DNA from: Dyella sp. GSA-30 | GTDB lineage: Bacteria; Pseudomonadota; Gammaproteobacteria; Xanthomonadales; Rhodanobacteraceae | Assembly: GCF_027924605.1 (NCBI RefSeq) | Contig: NZ_AP027042.1 | Location: 2,767,524-2,831,523 of the forward strand | Reading direction: 5' to 3' | Length of the DNA stretch: 64,000 nucleotides | Shown: piece after piece, positions 1-7,867 of the stretch | Layout of the letters: each line of letters begins with the position of its first letter | How positions within the stretch are numbered: the stretch's first letter is position 1 | Made by a program: the position numbers and the translations under genes | The notes under the pieces: model-generated | Databases searched by the model: none | The model's input: the letters and a program-made list of their open reading frames with translations, nothing else | Told to the model about the DNA's origin: nothing

Positions 1-1
1 G

Positions 2-187
2 CTGATGCCGCTGATCGAAGCGCTTAACTGTGCGCCCAACCCTATCGCCGTCAAGGCAGGGCTGCCTTCGCTGGGGCTGGGCACCGCGGGTTTACGCCTG
101 CCTTTGGTCGAATTGGAAGACGGCCCCGACCGTGCACGCATACTCGCGGCACTGGCGGGTCTGGCATCCTTGGCGGATGCCGCCTGA
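2..187 (+). CDS. dapA: 4-hydroxy-tetrahydrodipicolinate synthase, C-terminal fragment
   Basis: Only the last 61 codons lie in the window; the 5' part is off the left edge. The readable C-terminus (PLIEALNCAPNPIAVKAGL, then LRLPLVEL) matches the end of DapA, which condenses pyruvate with aspartate semialdehyde in lysine and diaminopimelate synthesis. The next gene on the same strand is a BamC-type lipoprotein, and dapA-bamC is the classic gammaproteobacterial order, which supports the call. The TGA stop is followed 43 bp later by the bamC start. Confidence 0.8.
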   Translation: MMPLIEALNCAPNPIAVKAGLPSLGLGTAGLRLPLVELEDGPDRARILAALAGLASLADAA

Positions 188-230
188 ATCTCCTGCTCGA
201 TATAAAAAACTTTTACCGGAACCCGACTTC

Positions 231-836
231 ATGAAGAAAACCCCGCTCGTTGTGGCCCTGCCGATCCTGGCGATGTCTGCCTTGCTGTTGTCCGGCTGCG
301 GCATGTTTCGTTCGCACAAACAGTGGGAGACCGCCAAGCAGGAGTCGCCGCTGGAGATTCCGCCGGGCCTGGATACGCCCTCGACCAGCGCCGCGCTGGT
401 GATTCCGGAGCCGGGCGCCAACGCCCCGACGCCCAATGGCGCCACTGCCAAGTTTGGTCCGGGCGGCGGCGTGATCGCTGACGGCTTCGTGATGACCGAT
501 ACGGTCGATGCGACCTATCAGCGCGTGGGTCAGGCGCTGGAGCACGGCGATATCGGCCAGGTGCTCTCGCATGACGACGCAACGCACAGCTACACGCTGA
601 GCGTGGTTGCCTCGGACAATCCGGCCCCCAAGCGTGGCTTCATTGGCCGCTTGTTCCACGGCAAGTCGGACAACGGCGCAGCCGATTCGTCCAGCGCCCC
701 GGGCGCCAAGCCGCACCAGGTGCAGTTGGTCGTGTCCGCAAGTGGCGAGACCGCCGCCGAAGTGCGCGCACAGGGCGATGCCGGCGCGGTGTCCAAGGTT
801 ATCGACACGCTCAAGTCGCGCATGGGCGCCAAGTAA
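231..836 (+). CDS. bamC: Outer membrane assembly lipoprotein, BamC/NlpB-like
   Basis: 201-residue lipoprotein. The start at 231 gives a clean lipoprotein signal: basic MKK, a hydrophobic core and the lipobox LLSGC with Cys23 as the lipidated residue; an in-frame extension upstream would bury this signal. The mature N-terminus carries ESPLEIPPGLDTP, the 'LEIPPDL' type segment by which BamC contacts BamD. The family is normally ~340 residues with two helix-grip domains, so this is a short member with a single C-terminal domain (about residues 85-200). Its role would be as an accessory lipoprotein of the BAM beta-barrel insertion machine on the periplasmic face of the outer membrane. Position behind dapA agrees with E. 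coli. Function is by homology and context. Confidence 0.72.
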   Translation: MKKTPLVVALPILAMSALLLSGCGMFRSHKQWETAKQESPLEIPPGLDTPSTSAALVIPEPGANAPTPNGATAKFGPGGGVIADGFVMTDTVDATYQRVGQALEHGDIGQVLSHDDATHSYTLSVVASDNPAPKRGFIGRLFHGKSDNGAADSSSAPGAKPHQVQLVVSASGETAAEVRAQGDAGAVSKVIDTLKSRMGAK

Positions 837-909
837 GGCTAGTAGTGAGTGATTAGGAGTGAGGAGTGAGAGAGAGCGGCGTAGCCGCGCTTTTTCTCTG
901 ATCAGCGCT

Positions 910-940
910 AAAAAAGCCGGGCACATGCCCGGCTTTTTTA
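910..940. terminator. Bidirectional intrinsic terminator after bamC
   Basis: Perfect hairpin AAAAAAGCCGGGC-aca-tGCCCGGCTTTTTTA with A-run on the left and T-run on the right, so it can stop transcription from bamC and from the convergent fdxA side. Confidence 0.85.
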
Positions 941-957
941 TTCGGCGACCAGAAACG

Positions 958-984
958 AAAAAAGCCGAGCAGAGGCTCGGCTTT
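958..984. terminator. Second terminator-like hairpin, fdxA side
   Basis: AAAGCCGAGC-aga-GGCTCGGCTTT hairpin, shorter T-run than its neighbour; probably the terminator of fdxA on the minus strand. Confidence 0.6.
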
Positions 985-1076
985 AATGATTTGCAAGAGT
1001 AGGTTCAGTCAGAAGTCCGCTGGCAACGATGCCGGCTCTTATCTCACTCCTCACTCCTAATCACTCTCTCCTGCTT

Positions 1077-1400
1077 TTAGCGCTGTAGCAAGCCCAGCTT
1101 ATCCGGCTTGTTCTCCCACTCCTTGGCGTCGGCCAGGCCGTCCTTACGCTCGGTGATGACCGGCCAGTCGCGGGCCAGTTCGGCGTTCAGTGCGACGAAG
1201 CCTTCTTGCCCGGCGGGCACATCATCTTCCGGATAGATCGCGTTGATCGGGCATTCCGGCTCGCACAAGGTGCAGTCGATGCACTCGTCCGGATTGATCA
1301 CCAGGAAGTTGGGGCCTTCGTGGAAGGCATCGACCGGGCAGACTTCGACACAGTCGGTGTATTTGCACTTGATGCAGTTGTCGGTAACGACAAAGGTCAT
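1077..1400 (-). CDS. fdxA: Seven-iron ferredoxin FdxA
   Basis: 107-residue soluble ferredoxin. The N-terminal half has the typical arrangement for one [3Fe-4S] and one [4Fe-4S] cluster: [14 protein letters not shown] (residues 9-22) and [12 protein letters not shown] (40-51). The C-terminal extension ([11 protein letters not shown] near the end) is characteristic of the Azotobacter FdI/FdxA family. It is a low-potential electron carrier; the partner cannot be told from this locus. It lies 48 bp downstream of tRNA-Glu on the same strand and may share its transcript. Length and start agree with the family. Confidence 0.95.
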   Translation of the reverse strand: MTFVVTDNCIKCKYTDCVEVCPVDAFHEGPNFLVINPDECIDCTLCEPECPINAIYPEDDVPAGQEGFVALNAELARDWPVITERKDGLADAKEWENKPDKLGLLQR

Positions 1401-1448
1401 GTGGCGGCGCGCCTTTTTGAAGCTCTTGGCCCGTGCCAGGCCGGGATG

Positions 1449-1524
1449 TGGCGCTCCCTACGAGGTTCGAACTCGTGTTCCCGCCTTGAGAGGGCGGTGT
1501 CCTAGGCCACTAGACGAAGGGAGC
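1449..1524 (-). tRNA. tRNA-Glu (CTC anticodon)
   Basis: Reading the minus strand, acceptor stem GCTCCCT pairs with AGGGAGC, discriminator G and an encoded CCA. The anticodon stem-loop is CCGCC-CTCTCAA-GGCGG giving CTC (decodes GAG). The T-arm CGAG-TTCGAAC-CTCG is present. 76 nt including CCA. Confidence 0.95.
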
Positions 1525-1544
1525 GAAATGCACCGGAGCGCGGT

Positions 1545-1572
1545 AGTATAACGGAAATGTTCGGCCCGGCAA
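1545..1572 (-). promoter_or_regulatory. Sigma-70 promoter for tRNA-Glu (and possibly fdxA)
   Basis: On the minus strand TTGCCG (1572-1567), 16 bp spacer, TATACT (1550-1545), placing the transcription start about 12 bp before the tRNA 5' end. Confidence 0.6.
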
Positions 1573-1693
1573 TGCCCGTAGGCGTTGCGGAACGAACCTA
1601 AAAAGGCCCCCGGCAACGCCTCTGGCGCGCACCGGGAGCCATCTCTTTCGGGGCTCAGGGGCCCGTCTTCATGGTTGCAAGGATCCACATCGC

Positions 1694-3061
1694 TTGAACT
1701 TGAAAGCAAGGAACGAGAACGACGCCACGTCTGCGTTACGCATCATTCCGCGCGAGCAGCATGTGATTTCGCGCAAGAACATCAGCAAGGCGGCGTTGCG
1801 TGTGCTCTATCGGCTCAACGAGGCTGGCTACGCCGCCTACCTGGTTGGCGGTGCTGTGCGCGATCTGCTGCTTGGCGGCCATCCGAAGGATTTCGACGTC
1901 GCTACCAATGCGACGCCCGAAGACGTCAAGAAGCTGTTTCGCAACTGCCGCCTGATCGGTCGCCGCTTTCGCCTGGCGCATGTCGTCTATGGCTCGGAAA
2001 TCATCGAGGTGGCGACCTTCCGCGGCACCGGTGAGGAGGGCGTCGCCAACGATGGCGATCGCCACGTCGTCGACGGCCGCATCGTGCGCGACAACGTCTG
2101 GGGCACGATCGAGGAAGACGCGGTGCGCCGCGACTTTCGTGTCAACGCGCTGTACTACGACATCAGCGATTTCTCGGTGCGCGACTACGTCGGCGGCGTA
2201 CAGGACGTGCAAGACCGGGTGCTGCACCTGATCGGCGACCCGGAAACGCGTTATCGCGAAGATCCGGTCCGTATGCTGCGTGCCGTTCGCCTGGCCGCCA
2301 AGCTGAATTTCCGTATCGATGCGGCCGCGTCGGCGCCGTTCGACGACCTCGGGCCGCTGCTCGCCGACGCGGCGCCGGCGCGTCTGTTCGACGAGTCGCT
2401 GAAGCTGTTCCTGGCCGGCCACGGTCTGAAGAGCTTCCGCATGCTCGAGCAATGCGGTTTGCTGCGTTTCATGTTCCCGGCCACGGCGCGCGCGCTCAAG
2501 CGCGGCGACGACGCCTTGCGTTCCCTGATCGAACAAGGGCTGTCGAGCACCGACGAGCGTGTCGCCGAAGGCAAGTCGGTCACGCCGGCGTTCCTGTTCG
2601 CGGTGCTGCTCTGGGGCGAGGTGCGCGATCTTGCGCATGCCTGGATGGCCAAGGGCGTCGACAGCAACGAAGCCTGGTCGCGTGCGTCGATGAATGTGGT
2701 CGCCGAACAGTGCCAGCGCGTGGCGATTCCGCGTCGTTTCACTTTCACGATGGAAGAGATCTGGTCGCTGCAGCCGCGCTTCGAGCAAGTACAGCGCAAG
2801 CGCGTCTTCCGTTTGATGACGCATCCGCGTTTCCGTGCGGCGTTCGATTTCCTGCTGTTGCGTGCGGGTGAGTCGCCGGCGATCCGCGAGCTCGGCCAGT
2901 GGTGGGACCACGCGCAGAAGTTGCCGCATGAGACCTTGGCCGCGGCGTTATCGGGCAGTGCAGCCGTGGCCGAAGCGCCGCCGCAGGCATCGGCCAGTCA
3001 GGCAGCGGCCAAGCCGCGCAAGCGCCGTCGTCGCCGCAAGAGCAAACCGGACGCCTCGTGA
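1694..3061 (+). CDS. pcnB: Poly(A) polymerase I
   Basis: 455 residues. Adds poly(A) tails to RNA 3' ends and so marks them for decay. The class II nucleotidyltransferase core is clear: GGAVRD at 52-57 and the metal-binding DFD at 66-68, followed by FRNCRLIGRRFRLAHV and EIIEVATFRG, which distinguish poly(A) polymerase from CCA-adding enzymes. The RNA-binding middle region follows and the protein ends in a strongly basic tail (KPRKRRRRRKSKPDAS). The TTG start at 1694 is about 11 bp behind an AAGGA; no ATG is available before the conserved HVISRKNISKAALRVLY block, so the exact start is uncertain. Overlaps folK by 4 bp (GTGA), an order (pcnB-folK-panB) shared with many gammaproteobacteria. Confidence 0.93.
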   Translation: MNLKARNENDATSALRIIPREQHVISRKNISKAALRVLYRLNEAGYAAYLVGGAVRDLLLGGHPKDFDVATNATPEDVKKLFRNCRLIGRRFRLAHVVYGSEIIEVATFRGTGEEGVANDGDRHVVDGRIVRDNVWGTIEEDAVRRDFRVNALYYDISDFSVRDYVGGVQDVQDRVLHLIGDPETRYREDPVRMLRAVRLAAKLNFRIDAAASAPFDDLGPLLADAAPARLFDESLKLFLAGHGLKSFRMLEQCGLLRFMFPATARALKRGDDALRSLIEQGLSSTDERVAEGKSVTPAFLFAVLLWGEVRDLAHAWMAKGVDSNEAWSRASMNVVAEQCQRVAIPRRFTFTMEEIWSLQPRFEQVQRKRVFRLMTHPRFRAAFDFLLLRAGESPAIRELGQWWDHAQKLPHETLAAALSGSAAVAEAPPQASASQAAAKPRKRRRRRKSKPDAS

Positions 3062-3540
3062 ACCAGGCTTTTATCGGCCTGGGGAGCAACCTGGGCGATT
3101 CGCGTCAACACATACTGGATGCCATCGACGCGCTGGCGCGGTTGCCTGGGACACGGGTGCTGGCGCGGTCGCGTCTTTACAGCACGCCGCCCTGGGGCGT
3201 GCTTGAACAGCCATCGTTTGTGAACGCTGCCGTGTCGATCGAGACGCCGCTGGCGCCGCACGAGCTGCTCGATGCGTTGCTGACGATCGAGCGCGCCGCC
3301 GGTCGCGTCCGTGGTGGCGAACGTTGGGGGCCGCGTACGCTCGACCTGGATCTGCTGCATGTTGCAGGCGTGACGTTGAGTGACGAGCGACTGACCTTGC
3401 CGCATCCACGCATGGCCGAACGTGCCTTCGTTCTGTTGCCGCTCAACGATCTCGCGCCTGACCTCCAAGTGCCCGGAGTGGGTACGGTCGGCGAGTTGCT
3501 GGCGGCCGTCGATAGCTCGGAATGCACGTTATTGCCTTGA
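3058..3540 (+). CDS. folK: HPPK: 6-hydroxymethyl-dihydropterin pyrophosphokinase
   Basis: 160 residues, the usual length. Transfers pyrophosphate from ATP to 6-hydroxymethyl-7,8-dihydropterin in folate synthesis. FIGLGSNLGD opens the protein and the metal-binding motif GPRTLDLDLL (residues 91-100, with Asp96 and Asp98) is intact. The GTG start overlaps the pcnB stop as GTGA, implying translational coupling. The -35 of a promoter for the next operon overlaps its stop codon. Confidence 0.95.
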   Translation: MNQAFIGLGSNLGDSRQHILDAIDALARLPGTRVLARSRLYSTPPWGVLEQPSFVNAAVSIETPLAPHELLDALLTIERAAGRVRGGERWGPRTLDLDLLHVAGVTLSDERLTLPHPRMAERAFVLLPLNDLAPDLQVPGVGTVGELLAAVDSSECTLLP

Positions 3541-3566
3541 GCCGTTATGGCTGCGCGCCGGATAAT
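3537..3566 (+). promoter_or_regulatory. Candidate promoter of panBCD
   Basis: TTGAGC (3537-3542), 18 bp spacer, GATAAT (3561-3566). The -35 overlaps the folK stop codon; the panB start is 39 bp further on with GAAGGAA as ribosome site. Confidence 0.6.
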
Positions 3567-3604
3567 GCCTACTTCGCTGTTTAGCTGACTCTGAAGGAAT
3601 TCAC

Positions 3605-4435
3605 GTGTACGTTCAGAACGCCAACGCATCCGATCGCAAGCCGGTTACCGTGCCGGGTCTGCGCGCGATGAAAGCGGAAGGGCGGCGAATCGTCATGTTG
3701 ACCGCCTATGACGCCAGCTTCGCCTGGCAGCTCGAGGCCGCCGGGGTCGATGTCGCGCTGGTCGGCGACTCCTTGGGGATGGTGGTGCAGGGGCATCGCA
3801 GCACCCTGCCGGTGACGCTGGACCACATGGTCTATCACACCAGCATCGTCGCGCGTGGCTTGAATGCGACCCTGCTGGTAGCCGATCTGCCGTTCATGGC
3901 CGATCGCGATGTCGCGCATATGCTGGAAGCCGGTGCGCGCCTGGTGGGCGAGGGCGGTGCGGCGATGGTCAAGGTCGAGGGTGCGGCGCCGCATATTCTC
4001 GACGGCATCCAGGCGCTGACCGTACGGGCCATTCCGGTCTGTGCCCACCTGGGGCTGACGCCGCAGTCGGTACACAAGTTCGGCGGTTTCCGTATCCAGG
4101 GCCGCGAAGAAGAAGCCGCCGAACGTTTGGTCAAGGAAGCGCTCGCGGTCGAAGCGGCTGGTGCGGCCATCGTGGTGCTCGAGGGCATCCCGACGGCCCT
4201 GGGTGAGCGGATTACCCAGGCCATATCGATCCCGACCATCGGCATCGGTGCCGGCCCGCATTGCGATGGCCAGGTACTTGTATTGCACGACATGCTGGGC
4301 ATTACGCCCGGCAAGCGTCCCAAATTCAGCAAGGATTTCCTCGCAGGACGCGATTCTGTAGCGGCGGCCATTGCCGCCTATGTACAGGATGTACGCAGTG
4401 GTGCCTTTCCGGCACCGGAACACGGCTTCAACTAG
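3605..4435 (+). CDS. panB: Ketopantoate hydroxymethyltransferase
   Basis: 276 residues. First committed step of pantothenate synthesis: transfers the methylene group of 5,10-methylene-THF to 2-ketoisovalerate. Metal and catalytic residues align with the family: Asp55 (VGDSLGMVVQGH), Asp94 (ADLPF), Glu125 (VKVEG) and Glu193 (VLEGIP). The GTG start has a strong AAGGAA 6-8 bp upstream. First gene of a panB-panC-panD group, with folK (another one-carbon/folate step) just before it. Confidence 0.96.
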   Translation: MYVQNANASDRKPVTVPGLRAMKAEGRRIVMLTAYDASFAWQLEAAGVDVALVGDSLGMVVQGHRSTLPVTLDHMVYHTSIVARGLNATLLVADLPFMADRDVAHMLEAGARLVGEGGAAMVKVEGAAPHILDGIQALTVRAIPVCAHLGLTPQSVHKFGGFRIQGREEEAAERLVKEALAVEAAGAAIVVLEGIPTALGERITQAISIPTIGIGAGPHCDGQVLVLHDMLGITPGKRPKFSKDFLAGRDSVAAAIAAYVQDVRSGAFPAPEHGFN

Positions 4436-4476
4436 CTCGCGCCGGGCCCATTTTTTAAGAGTAAAGCGACTCCTTT

Positions 4477-5322
4477 ATGCAGACAGTGCAAGACGCCGCG
4501 GCCCTGCGTGCCGCCGTTCGCGGTTGGCGCAATCAAGGCCAGACCGTGGGTTTGGTGCCCACCATGGGCAACCTGCATGCGGGTCACTACTCGCTGATCA
4601 AGCTGGCGCGTGCCCGTGCCGACCGTGTGGTTGCCAGCGTGTTCGTCAATCCGACCCAGTTCGGGCCGAACGAGGATTTCGAGCGCTATCCTCGGACCCT
4701 GGCGCAGGACCAGGCCGGTCTGGCCGAGGCCGACTGCGATGTCCTGTTCGCCCCGGAAGTGGCCACGATGTATCCGTTCGGGCCGGCCAACAGCGTCAGC
4801 CTGCACGTGCCGCAACTGACCGAAACCCTCGAAGGTGCACATCGCCCGGGTCATTTCGATGGTGTGGCGACGGTGGTGTGCAAGCTGTTCAACCTGGTGC
4901 AGCCGGATCTGGCGGTGTTCGGCCAGAAGGATTTCCAGCAGCTCAAGGTCATCGAGCGGATGGTTCGCGACCTCTCGTTGCCGGTAAAAGTGATGGCTGG
5001 AGCCACCTTGCGCGCCGATGACGGCCTGGCGCTCAGTTCCCGCAACCAGTACCTGTCACGGGACGAGCGTGAGCTTTCGACGCAGATTCACGCCACCCTG
5101 TTGCAGATGCGCGAGCTGATCGACAAGGGACATGCCTGGCGCGTGGTGGAACAGGCCGCGGCGTCCAAGCTGCAGCGGGCCGGTTTCGAGCCTGACTATG
5201 CGGCCATTCGCCGCGCCGAGGACCTTGCCGAGCCCGCCGATGGCGAGACCAGTGGGCTGGTCGCCCTGATCGCCGCCCGCCTGGGCACTACCCGGCTGAT
5301 CGACAACCTTTTGTTCGATTGA
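4477..5322 (+). CDS. panC: Pantothenate synthetase
   Basis: 281 residues. ATP-dependent ligation of pantoate and beta-alanine through a pantoyl-adenylate. Nucleotide-binding HxGH motif is PTMGNLHAGHYSL with His34 and His37; the KMSKS-like loop appears as LALSSRNQYLS. FGQKDFQQL, the adenylate-contacting segment, is intact. 41 bp after panB on the same strand; ends IDNLLFD as in other members. Confidence 0.96.
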   Translation: MQTVQDAAALRAAVRGWRNQGQTVGLVPTMGNLHAGHYSLIKLARARADRVVASVFVNPTQFGPNEDFERYPRTLAQDQAGLAEADCDVLFAPEVATMYPFGPANSVSLHVPQLTETLEGAHRPGHFDGVATVVCKLFNLVQPDLAVFGQKDFQQLKVIERMVRDLSLPVKVMAGATLRADDGLALSSRNQYLSRDERELSTQIHATLLQMRELIDKGHAWRVVEQAAASKLQRAGFEPDYAAIRRAEDLAEPADGETSGLVALIAARLGTTRLIDNLLFD

Positions 5323-5393
5323 GCGACTTTTCGTGAGCCGCCTGGGCCGCCTTTGGGCCCGGGTCTTGCTCCGATATTGAACCCTCGCGCCCC

Positions 5394-5410
5394 GCCCCCA
5401 CGTAGGGGGC
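5394..5410. other. Hairpin in the panC-panD gap
   Basis: GCCCCC-acgta-GGGGGC, a perfect 6-bp GC stem with a 5-base loop, 83 bp before the panD start. There is no T-run behind it, so it is not an ordinary terminator; it could pause or protect the transcript. Confidence 0.4.
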
Positions 5411-5492
5411 CAGAGAGAGTAAGTTGCGGCGACTGGTTCGTCGGTTGGATAATTTCCCGTTACGCAGGGCTGTTCCTGCTGGAATGTCTGTC

Positions 5493-5879
5493 ATGAATCT
5501 GAACATGCTCAAGGCCAAGATCCACCGTGCCACGGTGACCCATGCCGAGCTCCATTACGAAGGCTCGATCGCGATCGACGGTCTGTTGCTCGATGCGTCG
5601 GGCATCCGCGAGTACGAGCAGATCCACTGCTGGAACATCAACAACGGCAAGCGCTTCGTCACCTATGCGCTGCGTGCCGAAGAAGGCTCGGGCATCATCT
5701 CGGTCAATGGCAGTGCCGCGCACCGCGCGCAGCCGGGCGATCTGGTCATCATTGCCGCCTTCGCCCAGTTGTCCGAAGCCGAAGTCGAGCAGTTCCAGCC
5801 GATGCTGGTGTATGTCGATGCGGACAACCGCATTTCGCATACCAATCGCTCGATTCCGAAGCAGATGGCAGCTGCCTGA
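5493..5879 (+). CDS. panD: Aspartate 1-decarboxylase
   Basis: 128 residues from the ATG at 5493. This start places the self-cleavage site Gly24-Ser25 ([10 protein letters not shown]) at exactly the E. coli numbering; the ATG at 5484 would add three residues. The precursor cleaves itself to create the pyruvoyl group that decarboxylates aspartate to beta-alanine, the co-substrate of Pan[30 protein letters not shown] and GAAHR-type segments are all present. Separated from panC by 170 bp with a GC hairpin, so it may have its own control. Confidence 0.95.
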   Translation: MNLNMLKAKIHRATVTHAELHYEGSIAIDGLLLDASGIREYEQIHCWNINNGKRFVTYALRAEEGSGIISVNGSAAHRAQPGDLVIIAAFAQLSEAEVEQFQPMLVYVDADNRISHTNRSIPKQMAAA

Positions 5880-6066
5880 TTGAGAGCGGGGAACAGGGAT
5901 CGGGGAACGTCAAGTTTCTCGTGAGTTGTTGTCATCGGTAGCGTATTGCGCGCGACGCGCGATACGCGTGACTACTCTCCATTCCCAGTTCCCCGTTCCC
6001 AGCGCTTTTTATTTACATCGCAACTCGTAAGATGGTGCTCTCCGTGACCCACATGTGCGAGTTCCT

Positions 6067-7701
6067 ATGTCTGCCGATTCGAGTTCTCCGTTTGCCGAAC
6101 ATATCGAGCGTCTTTCGCGTACCCACCTGCGCGATCTGCTGAAAGACAGCGCGCGTGGCGAAAGCCTGCGCTTGCGACTGGGCCCGATCCTGCTCGACCT
6201 CAGCCGGCAGAAGCTTGATGCTGAAGCGCTCGACGCGCTGGGCGCTTTTGTCGAGGCCAGCGGTTGGGAGAAGGCACGTGATGCGATGTTCTCCGGTGAG
6301 CCGATCAATACCTCGGAAAACCGCGCGGTGCTACACACGGCCTTGCGTGCCAGCGGTTCGCGCCTGAAATCGCCGGCACCGCGCGAGGCGCTGCAGGAAA
6401 TCGAGCAGACGTTGCAGCGTATCGAAAAGCTGGTTCATGCCGTCGAGCACGGCGATACCGAGAGTCTCGGTCTCGCGCCGACGATCACCGACGTGGTCAA
6501 CGTGGGTATCGGTGGTTCCGATCTGGGCCCGCGCCTGGCCACGCATGCGCTCAACAATTTTCATGTGCCGCGTATTCGCAGTCACTTCCTTACGAATGTC
6601 GACGGTCAGGCGGCGGCCGACCTGATGCGCGATCTCGATCCCAAGCGCACCCTGGTCATCGTGGTTTCCAAGACGTTTACGACGCAGGAAACCCTGCTCA
6701 ACAGTCAGGTGCTGCGTGACTGGATCGTGCGCGCCTATGAAGGCGACGAGCGCGCCACGACGCGGCATTTTCTAGCGGTCAGCTCCAACGTCAAAGCAGC
6801 CGAGACCTGGGGTATTGCGGCGTCGCATGTGTATCCGATGTGGGATTTCGTCGGTGGCCGCCTGTCGGTATGGTCCGCGGTCGGTCTGTCTCTTGCGATG
6901 GCGGTGGGCATGGAGAATTTCCGTGCGTTCCTCGCCGGTGCCGCCGAGGTCGACGACCATTTCCGTACCGCGCCGTGGCGACAGAACCTGCCGGTGCTGT
7001 TGTCGCTGGTCGAGTACTGGAATCGCAATGTGCTGGGCTACAGCAGCCGTGCGGTGATTCCGTATGCCGACCTGCTGGGCGATCTGACCTCGTACCTGCA
7101 GCAGCTGGAAATGGAAAGCCTCGGCAAGCAGGCCACGCCGCAAGGTGGCCACGTCAAAGGCTCGACGGTGGCCGTCGTGTGGGGCAGTGTCGGCACGAAC
7201 GCACAGCACGCCTATTTCCAGGCATTGCACCAGGGTACCGATACGGTGCCGCTCGATTTTATTGGCGTGATCAAGCCGGCGCACCATCTGCGCGCCAGCA
7301 ACGATGCACTGCTATCCAATCTGCTGGCGCAGGCTGCGGCGCTGGCCCTGGGCAAGACGTTCGACGAGGCCTTGGCCGAAGCCAAGGAGGGCGATGAGGT
7401 TGCGCGTCGCGCCCTGGCCGCGCAGCGTACGTTCCCGGGCAATCGTCCCAGCAGCGTGTTCATGCTCGATGCGCTGACGCCGCATTCGCTTGGCGCACTG
7501 ATTGCGTTGTACGAGCACAAGGTGTTCATGCTCGGTCACCTGTGGGGCGTCAATGCGTTCGATCAGTGGGGCGTGGAGCTGGGCAAGTCGATCGCGCGGC
7601 AGATTCTGCCGGCGTTGAATGGCGATGCGAAGGAGCTGGCGGCGTTGGATTTGTCGACGCAGGCGTTGATCGGGGCGATCCAGGGTAAGCGCGAAGGCTG
7701 A
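6067..7701 (+). CDS. pgi: Glucose-6-phosphate isomerase
   Basis: 544 residues from ATG 6067 (a GTG four codons earlier is possible). Interconverts glucose-6-phosphate and fructose-6-phosphate in the cytosol. Family hallmarks are NVGIGGSDLGPRLA, the signature GSVGTNAQHAYFQALHQGT, and the C-terminal KVFMLGHLWGVNAFDQWGVELGK containing the catalytic lysine. The first copy of a ~130 bp palindromic repeat lies immediately downstream, between pgi and the convergent queG, and probably terminates both. The gap before pgi (5880-6066) contains an imperfect inverted repeat and the palindrome-like GCGCGCGACGCGCGATACGC but no recognisable gene. Confidence 0.96.
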   Translation: MSADSSSPFAEHIERLSRTHLRDLLKDSARGESLRLRLGPILLDLSRQKLDAEALDALGAFVEASGWEKARDAMFSGEPINTSENRAVLHTALRASGSRLKSPAPREALQEIEQTLQRIEKLVHAVEHGDTESLGLAPTITDVVNVGIGGSDLGPRLATHALNNFHVPRIRSHFLTNVDGQAAADLMRDLDPKRTLVIVVSKTFTTQETLLNSQVLRDWIVRAYEGDERATTRHFLAVSSNVKAAETWGIAASHVYPMWDFVGGRLSVWSAVGLSLAMAVGMENFRAFLAGAAEVDDHFRTAPWRQNLPVLLSLVEYWNRNVLGYSSRAVIPYADLLGDLTSYLQQLEMESLGKQATPQGGHVKGSTVAVVWGSVGTNAQHAYFQALHQGTDTVPLDFIGVIKPAHHLRASNDALLSNLLAQAAALALGKTFDEALAEAKEGDEVARRALAAQRTFPGNRPSSVFMLDALTPHSLGALIALYEHKVFMLGHLWGVNAFDQWGVELGKSIARQILPALNGDAKELAALDLSTQALIGAIQGKREG

Positions 7702-7735
7702 TGGTGTTAGTAGGGATGTTCCTGCGAGCACCCGG

Positions 7736-7867
7736 CCCCCTCACCCCAACCCTCTCCCCCGGCAGAGCCAGGGGAGAGGGAGCAAAAGCGCGAAACTTTG
7801 AAGACTTGCCTCAGTACGTCCCCTCTCCCCTGGATTTGCCGGGGGAGAGGGTTAGGGTGAGGGGGGG
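7736..7867. repeat. Long palindromic repeat, copy A
   Basis: Left arm starts CCCCCTCACCCCAACCCTCT and runs to about 7781; its near-perfect inverse runs 7819-7867. The ~38 bp middle differs from the two other copies in the window (33244-33381 and 63081-63225). It lies between convergent pgi and queG; its right arm is read as the C-terminal codons of queG. Confidence 0.9.

Larger units (their letters stand above)
847..1066. repeat. 25-bp inverted repeat flanking the bamC/fdxA terminators
   Basis: The segment 847-871 (gagtgattaggagtgaggag then tgaga) is repeated in exact inverse complement at 1042-1066. The arms sit close to the ends of two convergent genes and enclose about 170 bp containing two terminator hairpins. 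Read directly from sequence. Confidence 0.85.
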
